A stretch of 40,449 nucleotides of DNA, from positions 1-40,449 of the forward strand of contig JAJUGR010000022.1 in the NCBI GenBank assembly GCA_029265905.1, read 5' to 3'. The position numbers and the translations under genes were made by a program. Every line of letters begins with the position of its first letter. Positions within the stretch are counted from its first letter, which is position 1. Under the pieces are notes generated by a model. The model searched no databases and was not told the DNA's origin. It worked only from the letters and a program-made list of their open reading frames with translations. Origin of the DNA: Sporomusaceae bacterium. Lineage in GTDB: Bacteria > Bacillota > Negativicutes > Acidaminococcales > JAJUGR01. Below are positions 7,366-15,480 of the stretch, in pieces.

Positions 7366-8439
7366 ATGAAACAAGAAAAAAAATTAAATGTTACCCTGCA
7401 GCAGGTTGCCAAGCACGCCGGGGTCTCCCGCTCCACCGCCTCGCTTGTCATGCGCGGCAGCCCCAGCATCACGCCGGCAACGCGGGACAAGGTCCTTGCC
7501 TCCATGCAGGAATTGGGCTATGTCTACGACCGGGTCGCCGCCAACTTGCGTTCCAAGGATTCGTCCACCGTTGGTCTGATCATCATGGAACTTTCCAACA
7601 CATTTTATTCTGAGCTATTAGTCGGCCTCCACCACAAGCTGGACAAATGCGGCAAAACAATAATCCTGGGAACAACCTTCGACTCGGCGGAAATTCAGGA
7701 CCGGCTTTTATCGACGATGCTCGAGCACCGGGTTGCCGGCATTATCCTGTCGGCGGTGCCCGGCAGCCCGAGCGAACCGATCGACCAAATCTGCAAACTC
7801 GGCATACCGGTCGTATTGATCGGGCGAAAGCTTGACACTAAACTGTGCGACTACGTCGGCATTGATAACGTCTTAGGCGGCCAGCTCGCCACTAACCACT
7901 TGATTGAACAAGGCCATCGCCGGATCGCCTTCATTGGCGGCTATTCGCTTTTGTCCTCCTGGCGCGGACGCAAGGAAGGTTACGACTTTTCGCTTAGTCT
8001 TGCCGGAATAGACATTGATAGTGATTTAGTTGTTGAAAGCCCCGCCACCTTGCAGGGGGGCGTCGACAGCATCCAAAAGGTGTTGAGCCTCCCCAATCCG
8101 CCGACCGCCGTCTTTTGCTACAACGACAGCATCGCCATCGGCGCGATGATGAAAATGAAGGAAATGGGCGTCATCCCCGGGCAAGACGTTGCCGTCGTTG
8201 GCTTTGACGACATTCCCGAGGCCAGCATCATCACGCCGAAACTAACGACCATCTCCTCTGCGCCGCGTCTCATGGGCGTTCATGCCGCCCGGCTATTGCA
8301 GGCTCGCATGGAGGGTCTGAGCACCAAGCCGCAATACGTCATTCTCCAGCCGGAATTGGTTGTGCGCGAGTCGTCAGCTTACGCACACCCAGAAAACCTT
8401 CCCGGCAATGCCGCTGCAAAAAAAACGCGACTCGCTTAG
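7366..8439 (+). CDS. LacI/GalR-family transcriptional regulator of the TRAP operon
   Basis: The 357-aa product has an N-terminal LacI helix-turn-helix (about 9-29, VTLQQVAKHAGVSRSTASLV) and hinge region. A periplasmic-binding-protein-like effector domain follows from about residue 62 (VGLIIMELSNTFYSELL), with the family segments GHRRIAFIGG and VVGFDDIPEA. The C-terminal tail of about 20 residues, rich in Lys/Ala, extends slightly beyond the usual end. ATG at 7366 has AGGTGA 7 bases upstream. It is divergent from the dctP operon and is expected to bind the two TAGATCGATCTA-type operators. It would repress until an imported substrate or pathway intermediate binds. The effector is unknown. Confidence 0.92.
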   Translation: MKQEKKLNVTLQQVAKHAGVSRSTASLVMRGSPSITPATRDKVLASMQELGYVYDRVAANLRSKDSSTVGLIIMELSNTFYSELLVGLHHKLDKCGKTIILGTTFDSAEIQDRLLSTMLEHRVAGIILSAVPGSPSEPIDQICKLGIPVVLIGRKLDTKLCDYVGIDNVLGGQLATNHLIEQGHRRIAFIGGYSLLSSWRGRKEGYDFSLSLAGIDIDSDLVVESPATLQGGVDSIQKVLSLPNPPTAVFCYNDSIAIGAMMKMKEMGVIPGQDVAVVGFDDIPEASIITPKLTTISSAPRLMGVHAARLLQARMEGLSTKPQYVILQPELVVRESSAYAHPENLPGNAAAKKTRLA

Positions 8440-8453
8440 AGGCGCGTTTTTTT
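8418..8453 (+). terminator. Terminator overlapping the end of the lacI-type gene
   Basis: AAAAAAACGCG and CGCGTTTTTTT flank a short CTC/GAG inner stem. The stem includes the last codons and stop of the regulator gene, and the T-run runs from 8447. Confidence 0.75.
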
Positions 8454-8471
8454 GTTTCGGGCAGCCATGCC

Positions 8472-8500
8472 TGCAATAGCAATCAAAATAGTGGTATAAT
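8472..8500 (+). promoter_or_regulatory. Probable promoter of tcdA
   Basis: A perfect -10 TATAAT (8495-8500) lies 17 bases after a weak -35 TGCAAT (8472-8477), 33 bases upstream of the tcdA start. Confidence 0.55.
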
Positions 8501-8533
8501 TGAATATCACTTTTAACAAAGAAGGGGAATAAT

Positions 8534-9304
8534 ATGCTGCATCAGTTTTCCCGCACCGAACTCCTTATCGGCGCGGAAGCTTTGGAGACATTGCGCAACA
8601 GCAAGGTCGCTATTTTCGGCATAGGCGGCGTTGGTTCCTTCACAGTCGAGGGGCTCGCCCGCGCCGGGGTAGGCAAATTCGTCCTAATTGACGACGACAC
8701 AATTTGCCTGACCAACATTAACCGCCAACTCCATGCCACAAACAAAACAATCGGCCGGCCGAAGGTTGACGTCATGAAAGAGCGGATTCTCGACATCAAT
8801 CCGCATGCAGAGGTAACCACATTCCAACGCTTTTACCTCCCACCCGTAGCTGACAGCCTGCTGTCGGACGACTACAACTATATTGTCGATGCAATTGATA
8901 CGGTTACTGCCAAGCTCGATCTCATCGAGCGGGCCAAACAACGGAACATCCCTGTCATCAGTTGCATGGGCGCCGGCAACAAGCTCGATCCAACCCGTTT
9001 TGAGGTGACGGACATCTACAAAACATCCGCTTGTCCGTTGGCCAAAGTGATGCGCAAGGAACTGCGCGCCCGCGGCATTGACTCATTAAAGGTGGTTTAT
9101 TCCAAGGAACCACCGCTAATGCCTAGGGAGACAACTGCGTCAAGCTGCACCGCCGGTTGCGCTTGCCCGCCAGACTCTCCCCGCACCTGCACGACCAAGC
9201 GCCAGATTCCCGGCAGCATTTCCTTCGTCCCCTCCGTCGCCGGGCTGATCATCGCCGGCGAGGTCGTGAAAGACCTGATTCAATACGAACGGAAGGCTGA
9301 TTAA
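8534..9304 (+). CDS. tcdA: tRNA threonylcarbamoyladenosine dehydratase TcdA (ThiF/E1-like)
   Basis: The 256-aa product belongs to the ThiF/MoeB/HesA E1-like family, in the TcdA (CsdL/YgdL) branch. This branch uses ATP to cyclise the t6A base at position 37 of ANN-decoding tRNAs. It has the nucleotide-binding loop FGIGGVGS (28-35), the DDD-x-I-x-x-x-N-x-N-R-Q adenylate-site segment, and the family segments GAGNKLDPTRFEVTDIYKT and GSISFVPSVAGL. A Cys-rich stretch (SSCTAGCACPP...TC) replaces the usual variable region before the C terminus. GAAGGGG is 8 bases before ATG. A 67-codon gene follows after one base, so the two are cotranscribed. Confidence 0.93.
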   Translation: MLHQFSRTELLIGAEALETLRNSKVAIFGIGGVGSFTVEGLARAGVGKFVLIDDDTICLTNINRQLHATNKTIGRPKVDVMKERILDINPHAEVTTFQRFYLPPVADSLLSDDYNYIVDAIDTVTAKLDLIERAKQRNIPVISCMGAGNKLDPTRFEVTDIYKTSACPLAKVMRKELRARGIDSLKVVYSKEPPLMPRETTASSCTAGCACPPDSPRTCTTKRQIPGSISFVPSVAGLIIAGEVVKDLIQYERKAD

Positions 9305-9305
9305 C

Positions 9306-9509
9306 ATGTGCATTGATACTGTCTTTGACGCAACCCCCCGCAAGGAGGAACCAAAAGAATACTTCACTGTGTTCGACAACGGCAAACCCTGCCGTTGCTG
9401 GTTATCCGCCAAACAGGTAATGACCGGAGCCGACGGCAGCCGCTACGCACTTGGTCAGCTGTCCGACGGAATAAGCACCCGCACAATAAAAGTAGTGATC
9501 ATTGACTAA
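9306..9509 (+). CDS. Small protein of unknown function, cotranscribed with tcdA
   Basis: The 67-aa product starts one base after the tcdA stop, with GGAAGG in the tcdA 3' end as ribosome site, and is followed directly by a strong terminator. It begins MCIDTVF and has Cys33 and Cys35 in CRC, an acidic N-terminal third and a hydrophobic IKVVIID end. There is no signal peptide or membrane helix. The MC start loosely recalls small CooT-like metal-binding proteins, but the rest does not obviously fit. I do not recognise the family. Position suggests an accessory role to TcdA or simple cotranscription. Confidence 0.65.
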   Translation: MCIDTVFDATPRKEEPKEYFTVFDNGKPCRCWLSAKQVMTGADGSRYALGQLSDGISTRTIKVVIID

Positions 9510-9518
9510 CGCAATCAA

Positions 9519-9556
9519 CAAAAGCCTTTGAGCGCAGCACCGCTCAAAGGCTTTTG
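9519..9556 (+). terminator. Terminator of the tcdA unit
   Basis: CAAAAGCCTTTGAGCG (9519-9534) and CGCTCAAAGGCTTTTG (9541-9556) form a perfect 16-bp stem with a 6-base loop, followed by TCTTTTAT. Confidence 0.9.
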
Positions 9557-9767
9557 TCTTTTATACAAGGACTAACCCACCGCGTTCACGGCCAGTTATT
9601 GTGCGTCCAGAGAAAACACAGCCGCTTGAAAAGGCCGGTAAAATTCGCAACCAACTTTGGGCCTCTCGGCCGCTTCCACCGCCGGAAATGCAGCCGCTGT
9701 ACCGGCAGCCATCGCCGCCTAGTGGGTTAAAAGCTTGGCAACCGCTTAGGCTGCAATCAACGCAAAC
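9557..9767. other. Intergenic stretch without recognisable content
   Basis: About 210 bases lie between the tcdA terminator and the tctC terminator. I see no gene with a ribosome site, no repeat and no promoter. A 60-codon frame at 9601-9783 lacks a ribosome site and its composition does not look coding. Confidence 0.5.
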
Positions 9768-9815
9768 TAGAAAGAGCGAGTGAAGCTCCCCAAGGAGTCA
9801 CACTCGCTCTTTCTA
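9768..9815 (-). terminator. Terminator of the URO-D/tctBAC operon
   Basis: TAGAAAGAGCGAGTG (9768-9782) and CACTCGCTCTTTCTA (9801-9815) are exact 15-base inverted repeats. The 18-base loop contains a further CTCC/GGAG pairing. It lies 27 bases after the tctC stop. Confidence 0.8.
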
Positions 9816-9842
9816 TTATTGTGCAACCAGCATTTTTCGTTA

Positions 9843-10832
9843 TTACCAGGGGTTTTTCTTGAATTCTTCTCTAAAGAAGGCGTCTTGCTTTTGCAGTTCC
9901 TTCTTGAAGTCTTCCGGTCCCAGGTAGGCCAACGGCAAGTTCAAAGCCTTGGCATTCTTTTGGAATTCAGGATCATCATACGCTTTTTTCATCGCATCGG
10001 CCAAAACCTTTATCTGGTTCGGGTCCATGCCGCTCGGAGCAGCTATGCCGCGCATAGCTACCTGGACGTAGTCAAAACCATTTTCTTTATAGGTCGAGGC
10101 ATCAGGATACATGGCAATGCGTTTTTCGGAGCCAACCGAAATGACGCGAATTTGTTTCGCTTCATGCTGCGGATAGACCTCAGAAGCATTCGAAATCATG
10201 ATATCGATGTTCTTCCCCATCAGCGCCGTTAATTGCGGCCCGGTTCCTTCAAAAGGAACTTTTTTGATTTTTATGCCCTGCGTTTGTTCCAAGGTCCGGA
10301 TCGCCAGCGCTTCTGACGTTCCCGGTCCGCCGTAGCCGAGCTTCAGTTGATTCGGATTAGCCTTCGCAAACTCAATAACGTCTTTCAGCGTTTTGAAGGA
10401 GCTGTCGGCCGGCACGACAAATACGCCCGGATCGCTGACAAAGTTGGCAATCGGCACGAAATCATCAAGCTTATACTTCACCTTGTTGCCCAACTGGATC
10501 GGGCTCAACAGGACAGTCGGCGCATTGATCATGCCGATGGTATACCCATCTTTAGTTGCTCCCGCCAATGCCGTAAAGCCAATCGCGCCGCCGGCGCCCG
10601 GTTTGTTGTCAACCACAAACCCCTGGCCGGTGTATTTTTCCGCCGTTTTCAGAATTGACCGGGCCACGATATCCGTTCCGCCGCCAGCCGGGAAGGCCAC
10701 GATTGCCGTGATCGGTTTTTTAGGATAGGCCTCACCAGCTTTTTCACTTGCTTGCTTTTTCCCGCCGCACCCTGCCGCAAGCGTTGTAAGCATCAACGCC
10801 GCAACAAACCCAGCCACAATCTTCCGTTTCAT
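9843..10832 (-). CDS. tctC: Tripartite tricarboxylate transporter binding lipoprotein (TctC/Bug family)
   Basis: The 329-aa product has a lipoprotein signal (lipobox LAAGC, Cys22) and the Bug/TctC fold. It shows the early PKKPITAIVAFPAGGGTDIVAR segment that contacts the ligand, the VDNKPGAGGAIG loop and the LGYGGPGTSEALA motif. These proteins bind carboxylates, amides or other polar organic compounds outside the membrane and deliver them to TctAB. It is the last gene of the operon, 69 bases after tctA. Having the binding protein at the distal end, with its own ribosome site, is common. The ligand is unknown. Confidence 0.93.
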   Translation of the reverse strand: MKRKIVAGFVAALMLTTLAAGCGGKKQASEKAGEAYPKKPITAIVAFPAGGGTDIVARSILKTAEKYTGQGFVVDNKPGAGGAIGFTALAGATKDGYTIGMINAPTVLLSPIQLGNKVKYKLDDFVPIANFVSDPGVFVVPADSSFKTLKDVIEFAKANPNQLKLGYGGPGTSEALAIRTLEQTQGIKIKKVPFEGTGPQLTALMGKNIDIMISNASEVYPQHEAKQIRVISVGSEKRIAMYPDASTYKENGFDYVQVAMRGIAAPSGMDPNQIKVLADAMKKAYDDPEFQKNAKALNLPLAYLGPEDFKKELQKQDAFFREEFKKNPW

Positions 10833-10901
10833 CTTTCAATGCACCTCCACATTTTTATCCTCCCCACTGAACTGCAACCTCGACGTTCGTTTCTTCCCTC
10901 C

Positions 10902-12407
10902 TTAGGCGGCTTCATCAGCAGCTAAATTGTCTCTCTTGTTTTTAATGGTTGTATAAAACCCGACGGCCAAAATAATGCCGCACAAGGTCAACAAGACCGC
11001 CGAAATGGGGCGCTGGAACAAGACAAGCAACCCATTGTCCGACATCGACAGCGTCTGCACCAAGGTAAACTCAATGTTTTTGCCCAGTACAAAAGAGAGG
11101 ATCAAGGCAGCGCTGGGCAACTTCCATTTTTTCATCAGGTAGCCGATGGCGGCAAAGGCAATCGTCAGCCCGACTTCCCACAAGCTCCTGTTTACGCTGT
11201 AGACACCGACCATGCAGATGAGCAAAATAAGCGGAAATAGCAATTTGTAAGGCACAAGCGCAATGCGCGCCCACCAGCTGGCCATTGGCAAGTTCATGAT
11301 CAAAAGCAGAACGTTGCCGATAAACATGCTGGCGACAACCGCCCAAATGAAGTCAGGGTTCTTTTGATACAAGAGCGGCCCTGGGGTAAGGCCGTGCATA
11401 ATGAACGCCCCCAGCAGCACGGCAATCGTCGGCGAGGTAGGGATACCGAGGGTAAACAGCGGAATCAGCGCGGCTCCGGCGTATGAATTATTCGCAGTCT
11501 CCGGCCCCGCAACCCCTTCAATGGCCCCTTTGCCAAAACGCGAAGGATCTTTCGCCAGCTTCTTTTCCAGCGAATAGGACATCAGCGCAGCAATGGAGGC
11601 GCTAGTGCCCGGAATCAATCCCAGAACGCCGCCGATGCCAGTCCCTCTCAGGATGGCCATCAGTGATGGCTTCCATTCGTACCGGGGCGGTATCATCTTG
11701 CTGATTTTTTCCGGTTTGTTCAAGTCCATGTTTTCTTCCGTATTGGTCAAAATCTCCGACAAGCCAAACAACCCGATGGCCAGGACAACAAAATCGATTC
11801 CTTCCAACAATTCAATTTGGCCGAACAAAAAGCGGTCCGCACCGGTGGCCGGATCTTGCCCAACCAAAGCCAACAGCATGCCGATAATCGCCGAGATCAT
11901 GCCTTTAACAACCGACTTGCCAATTAACCCCACTAACAACAACAAACCGAATACCATGATACTGAAGAATTCTGGCGGCCCAAAGCGCAACGCATATTCA
12001 GCCAGCGTCGGCCCTAAAAAGGTCAAGCACAAGACTGCGACAACCCCGCCAATGAAGGAACCGATAGCCGCCGCGCCCAAAGCGCTGCCCCCGCGCCCCT
12101 GCTTGGCCATCTGGTGCCCGTCGATGCAGGTAATAACGGAGGCGCCTTCGCCCGGCACATTAATCAGCACCGAAGTGATCGTCCCGCCATACATGGCGCC
12201 ATAAAAGATGCCAGCCAGCATGATAATCGCCGGGACAGGACCCAAGCTATAAGTCAAGGGAATCAGCATCGCCGTACCGGCAACGGGACCAAGCCCGGGC
12301 AGAACGCCAACCAACTGACCAACGGCAACGCCAATCAGGCAAAACAACAGGTTGCTCGGCGTAAGCGCAGCTTCAAACCCATGCAACAACAGCAATAAAT
12401 TCTCCAT
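10902..12407 (-). CDS. tctA: Tripartite tricarboxylate transporter large permease TctA
   Basis: The 501-aa multi-spanning membrane protein (about 12 helices) has TctA signature segments. These are VLPGLGPVAGTAMLIPL near residue 40, FYGAMYGGTITSVLINVPGE near residue 70, and the related GLIPGTSASIAALMSYSLEKK with GAALIPLFTLGIPTSPT in the second half. This internal repeat is characteristic of the family. It couples ion influx to solute uptake. It follows tctB by 13 bases. Confidence 0.95.
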   Translation of the reverse strand: MENLLLLLHGFEAALTPSNLLFCLIGVAVGQLVGVLPGLGPVAGTAMLIPLTYSLGPVPAIIMLAGIFYGAMYGGTITSVLINVPGEGASVITCIDGHQMAKQGRGGSALGAAAIGSFIGGVVAVLCLTFLGPTLAEYALRFGPPEFFSIMVFGLLLLVGLIGKSVVKGMISAIIGMLLALVGQDPATGADRFLFGQIELLEGIDFVVLAIGLFGLSEILTNTEENMDLNKPEKISKMIPPRYEWKPSLMAILRGTGIGGVLGLIPGTSASIAALMSYSLEKKLAKDPSRFGKGAIEGVAGPETANNSYAGAALIPLFTLGIPTSPTIAVLLGAFIMHGLTPGPLLYQKNPDFIWAVVASMFIGNVLLLIMNLPMASWWARIALVPYKLLFPLILLICMVGVYSVNRSLWEVGLTIAFAAIGYLMKKWKLPSAALILSFVLGKNIEFTLVQTLSMSDNGLLVLFQRPISAVLLTLCGIILAVGFYTTIKNKRDNLAADEAA

Positions 12408-12420
12408 TCATATCCCCCCT

Positions 12421-12855
12421 TTAAAATCCAAAGCTATTTACAGGCAAAGGCGATGCGAAGGCTTCGGTAAACAGGAAGAACAATACAACCGAGGCTACGA
12501 TCGAAATGCCCAAACTTGTGTACCAGGGATAGCCCTTGCGCAAAAAAGCGAATAAGAACAGAATGCTGCTCAAGTTAAAACCGATAATGGGAAGCAACAA
12601 CACATACAACCCCATGCTAACCAAAATAAACAGCATTTCTTTTTGCGACTGCTTGTCTGGCGCCTTTTCAGAAGAATCCGTGCCCTTGTAGGCCGAATAC
12701 AGGTACATTAAGGACAGCAAAATTAAAATCCCCGACAGCCAAAGCGGAAACATGCCCGGCCCTGGCCCCAGCTCGCTGGAATACGGATATTCCAACGCAT
12801 AAACAAAAAACACCAATGAAACGACAAGAGAAAAGATTCCGCCGCTAATCCCCAT
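12421..12855 (-). CDS. tctB: Tripartite tricarboxylate transporter small permease TctB
   Basis: The 144-aa product has four predicted membrane helices and the TctB-type ELGPGPGMFPLWLSGILILL segment after the first helix. The ATG at 12855 is preferred: GAGGGGGTAGGA lies just upstream, and the hydrophobic first helix follows within a few residues. Longer readings to 12963 add a basic, non-membrane extension that overlaps the preceding gene. It forms the membrane unit with TctA. Confidence 0.9.
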   Translation of the reverse strand: MGISGGIFSLVVSLVFFVYALEYPYSSELGPGPGMFPLWLSGILILLSLMYLYSAYKGTDSSEKAPDKQSQKEMLFILVSMGLYVLLLPIIGFNLSSILFLFAFLRKGYPWYTSLGISIVASVVLFFLFTEAFASPLPVNSFGF

Positions 12856-12883
12856 TTTTCCTACCCCCTCATGCAGTTGTTTT

Positions 12884-13903
12884 TCAAACCCGGGCCGCGC
12901 TTGCAAGCCCGCTCGACACCGACGCAACCGTCTCTTTAATGAACAGCAGCGTGTCCCAGTCAAACGGCGCGCGAATCACGCACCCCGGCGCGATGAACAA
13001 TTTTTTGCCGCCGGTCAGCTTCACCATATCCTCAATCTCCTGCTTCAATTCCGAACGCATATTATTTGTGATGTTAAAGCGCTGCAGCCCGCCCACGATG
13101 GATTTGCCGGTTTGGGCCGTTAAGAACGCTTCCACCGTTGGATCAGTTTCCCACACATGCCAGCTGATGCCTTGAACCGGATAATCCTTTAACAGGTCAA
13201 ACATAATGTTGTTGCCGTGAATGTGCATCACATTAAACCAGGATGCTCCCTGAATGGCTTGCAGAACCTGCAGGTCATACGCCACGCCAAACTCCTGATA
13301 TTCCGCTAGGGTGGCATGGTCGTAGCTGGACATCTGGCTGGCGAAGAAAACGCCGGCGCAACCCAACTCCAAAGCCAGTTTTGCATACCGAATCGTGCTA
13401 TCGGCTATCACCGCCAGAGCGCTCTTGACCTTGTCCGGATCGCTTTTCATATGCTCTTTCAGCTTATCGCCGGCCAATTTTTCCGCCGTCGTCAAGGGCG
13501 AAAAGACGGTTACCAAAACCGGCGCTTCCCCCTTCACCATGGCAAGCAGCAAACTCAAAGAACGCAATTCCCGTCCCAGCGCCCCTTGTTCCACATCCAG
13601 TGCGTTGAGCGACAACCAGTCCTCGGGTTGTTCGATGGCATGTTTTGTTACCCGCGCCACCCCGCCCAACGGGACTTGGCTAAAATCAATATTGCTGTTC
13701 CAGTCTTCAATCGAAAACATGCCGTTAGACATATTTTTTACGAAGTCCAAATCCAGCTTGTGGTAAAAAGCATAGGTAGCCTCGGCCAATTTTTGCGCGT
13801 CCAAGTCTACGTCCGAGCAATGCGTCCACAAACTAAACGGAATTTTATCCGTTAGTTCGCCGTTTATTGTCCTACGAACCCGTTCCATCTTGGTCAGCAT
13901 CAT
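12884..13903 (-). CDS. Uroporphyrinogen decarboxylase (URO-D) superfamily protein, not HemE; methyltransferase-like
   Basis: The 339-aa product starts like MtaA/MtbA/CmuA-type members of the URO-D superfamily (MERVRRTINGELTDKIPFSLW). It lacks the R-Q-A-G-R substrate loop of true uroporphyrinogen decarboxylase. H227 and H229 (MHIHGNN) and C308 (APGCVI) fall where corrinoid methyltransferases of this superfamily bind zinc through H-x-C...C, so an H-x-H...C site is possible. ATG at 13903 has AAGGGGAG 7 bases upstream. It heads the operon with tctBAC, suggesting it acts on, or is induced with, the imported compound. Methyl transfer or decarboxylation is inferred; no corrinoid protein gene is adjacent. 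Confidence 0.75.
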   Translation of the reverse strand: MMLTKMERVRRTINGELTDKIPFSLWTHCSDVDLDAQKLAEATYAFYHKLDLDFVKNMSNGMFSIEDWNSNIDFSQVPLGGVARVTKHAIEQPEDWLSLNALDVEQGALGRELRSLSLLLAMVKGEAPVLVTVFSPLTTAEKLAGDKLKEHMKSDPDKVKSALAVIADSTIRYAKLALELGCAGVFFASQMSSYDHATLAEYQEFGVAYDLQVLQAIQGASWFNVMHIHGNNIMFDLLKDYPVQGISWHVWETDPTVEAFLTAQTGKSIVGGLQRFNITNNMRSELKQEIEDMVKLTGGKKLFIAPGCVIRAPFDWDTLLFIKETVASVSSGLASAARV

Positions 13904-14042
13904 CTTGCACTCCCCTTTTACCAAGTTAATATAATTCATTTTGTATGAATGGCTCTTTCCCCCACCGCCTTGAAGGGCGGCGGCAGCGGTTAAAGCTGGA
14001 GCGGATCAGCATACTCATTACATTTTCGCTATTTCAAAGCGC

Positions 14043-14065
14043 TAAAAACAACATAATTGTTTTTA
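14043..14065. promoter_or_regulatory. Palindrome upstream of the URO-D/tct operon, possible operator
   Basis: TAAAAACAA (14043-14051) and TTGTTTTTA (14057-14065) are exact inverted repeats around CATAA. They lie about 140 bases upstream of the operon and 68 bases downstream of the cyuA stop. It could be a regulator site or a weak cyuA terminator; there is no long T-run after it. Confidence 0.4.
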
Positions 14066-14132
14066 TTCGTGTTTTTCCTGAAATCTCCTGCCAATCCGCT
14101 TGTACCGCACGCAAGAATTACCGCTGCCGCTA

Positions 14133-15434
14133 TTAGATTTTATTTAGCATAATTGCTAAAATTTGGTCATCCGTTTGCGTCATGCCTTTTGTCGCCAAGA
14201 GGCCTAAATTCTCAATGGACTGATCAAGATCCGCGTCGACAATCCCCTCATTTCCGGTTACGTGCGTGCCGTCCATCGCCATCAAGACAGCTTTAAACGC
14301 GGATGATGCCGAAGTAGATACTTTCATTGAGCAGCTGTTTGATGCCCCGTCGCAAATAATTCCCGCGACGTCGCCAATCATGTTGATAATCGCCATACGC
14401 ACGCAATCAAAATCGCCTTTCAATAGCCACGCCATGCCGGCCGCCGCCCCCATCGAGGCCGTCGTCACAGCGCACAGGGCTGACAGTTTGGGCAGCTTGT
14501 CGTGAATATAAATCGCCATTAGGTGGGAAAGCATCAACGCCCTAACCAATCGCTCCTTGTCTGCGCCGATGTATTCCGCCACCGCCACAACCGGCATCGT
14601 GGCCGCAATCCCTTGGTTGCCGGAGCCGGAGTTCGTCATGGCCGGCTTGACCGCGCCGCCCATCCGTGCATCAGACGCTGCCGCGGTCCGCATCTGCACT
14701 TGCGTCAGCAGGCTGTCGGACAGCAGTCCGTTTTCAATATGCCGGTTGATCGTGGCGCCGATCCGCAAGCCGTATTGCCCTCCCATGCCCTCGACCGACA
14801 GCGAGTCGTTCATGCTGGCCGCTTCGTAAATAAAATCAATCATTGCCAAGGGGGCTGAAACGGCAAAATCATACACGTCGCGCGCACGCACGTTTTCCAG
14901 AGAGTAGCCGCTCTCTTCCCCGCCACCCGACTGTTGCTCATCCACCAGAAAAACAATTTGCCCATCTTCTTCGATTCGCACTACATTCGTATGATTATCG
15001 GCAATGCAGACGCGCACATAGTGCGAACCATTCATCACGCGCGCCTCGGAATACAGGACATTAGGCACGTCGGCAACCGAGAGGCTGACCCGCTGTTCAT
15101 CGATCATGCGTTTTGCTGCCACGACATGCTCAGCAGTGATGTTTTTCAACACTTCCAGCTTCCCGTCCGGGTCACCGCCCAAGGCCCCTACGGCCGCGGC
15201 AATAACAAGTCCCGTAGAGCCGGTTCCCGGTACAGTTACCCCCATGCCGTTTTTCATCAAATTGGCCGATACCTTTGCTTCGATTCGTTCGACCGGCTTA
15301 TTTAACCGTCGGGCGGCAATGGCCGCAGCCAGGGCCAGCGAAATCGGTTCCGTGCAGCCTAAAGCCGGTACAACTTCTTGTTTTACCGCCTGAATAAAAA
15401 TTGGCCACAGCGGATTTCCATTGGTCACGTTCAT
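14133..15434 (-). CDS. cyuA: L-cysteine desulfidase (UPF0597 / CyuA-CdsB family)
   Basis: The 433-aa product matches the UPF0597 family (YhaM/CyuA), distantly related to serine dehydratase alpha subunits. These oxygen-sensitive 4Fe-4S enzymes split L-cysteine into pyruvate, ammonia and sulfide. Visible motifs are GCTEPISLALAAA with Cys27, the SGSGNQGIAATMP segment, and the C-terminal CDGASNSCSMK, which supplies further cluster cysteines. The ATG at 15434 has AGGAGG 8 bases upstream; a GTG at 15467 has no such site. A sigma-54 promoter lies at 15481-15497, and the gene next upstream encodes a sigma-54 activator. In Clostridioides difficile the desulfidase gene cdsB is likewise controlled by a sigma-54 regulator, CdsR. 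Other substrates in this family (serine-like) cannot be excluded. Confidence 0.87.
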   Translation of the reverse strand: MNVTNGNPLWPIFIQAVKQEVVPALGCTEPISLALAAAIAARRLNKPVERIEAKVSANLMKNGMGVTVPGTGSTGLVIAAAVGALGGDPDGKLEVLKNITAEHVVAAKRMIDEQRVSLSVADVPNVLYSEARVMNGSHYVRVCIADNHTNVVRIEEDGQIVFLVDEQQSGGGEESGYSLENVRARDVYDFAVSAPLAMIDFIYEAASMNDSLSVEGMGGQYGLRIGATINRHIENGLLSDSLLTQVQMRTAAASDARMGGAVKPAMTNSGSGNQGIAATMPVVAVAEYIGADKERLVRALMLSHLMAIYIHDKLPKLSALCAVTTASMGAAAGMAWLLKGDFDCVRMAIINMIGDVAGIICDGASNSCSMKVSTSASSAFKAVLMAMDGTHVTGNEGIVDADLDQSIENLGLLATKGMTQTDDQILAIMLNKI

Positions 15435-15480
15435 TCCACATTCCTCCTGGAGACAACTGATTGTCACACTGCTTCATTAA

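Noticed and set aside
9601-9783. A 60-codon plus-strand frame after the tcdA terminator
   Set aside because: There is no ribosome site, it lies downstream of a strong terminator, and its end overlaps the tctC terminator hairpin.
12884-13903. Annotation as uroporphyrinogen decarboxylase HemE
   Set aside because: The conserved R-Q-A-G-R motif near the N terminus is absent, and the gene sits in a transporter operon, not among heme genes.
14085-14105. A second sigma-54 promoter (TTGGCAGG-AGAT-TTCAG) upstream of the URO-D/tct operon
   Set aside because: The essential GC of the -12 element is missing (TTTCA instead of TTGCA), so the match is not convincing.
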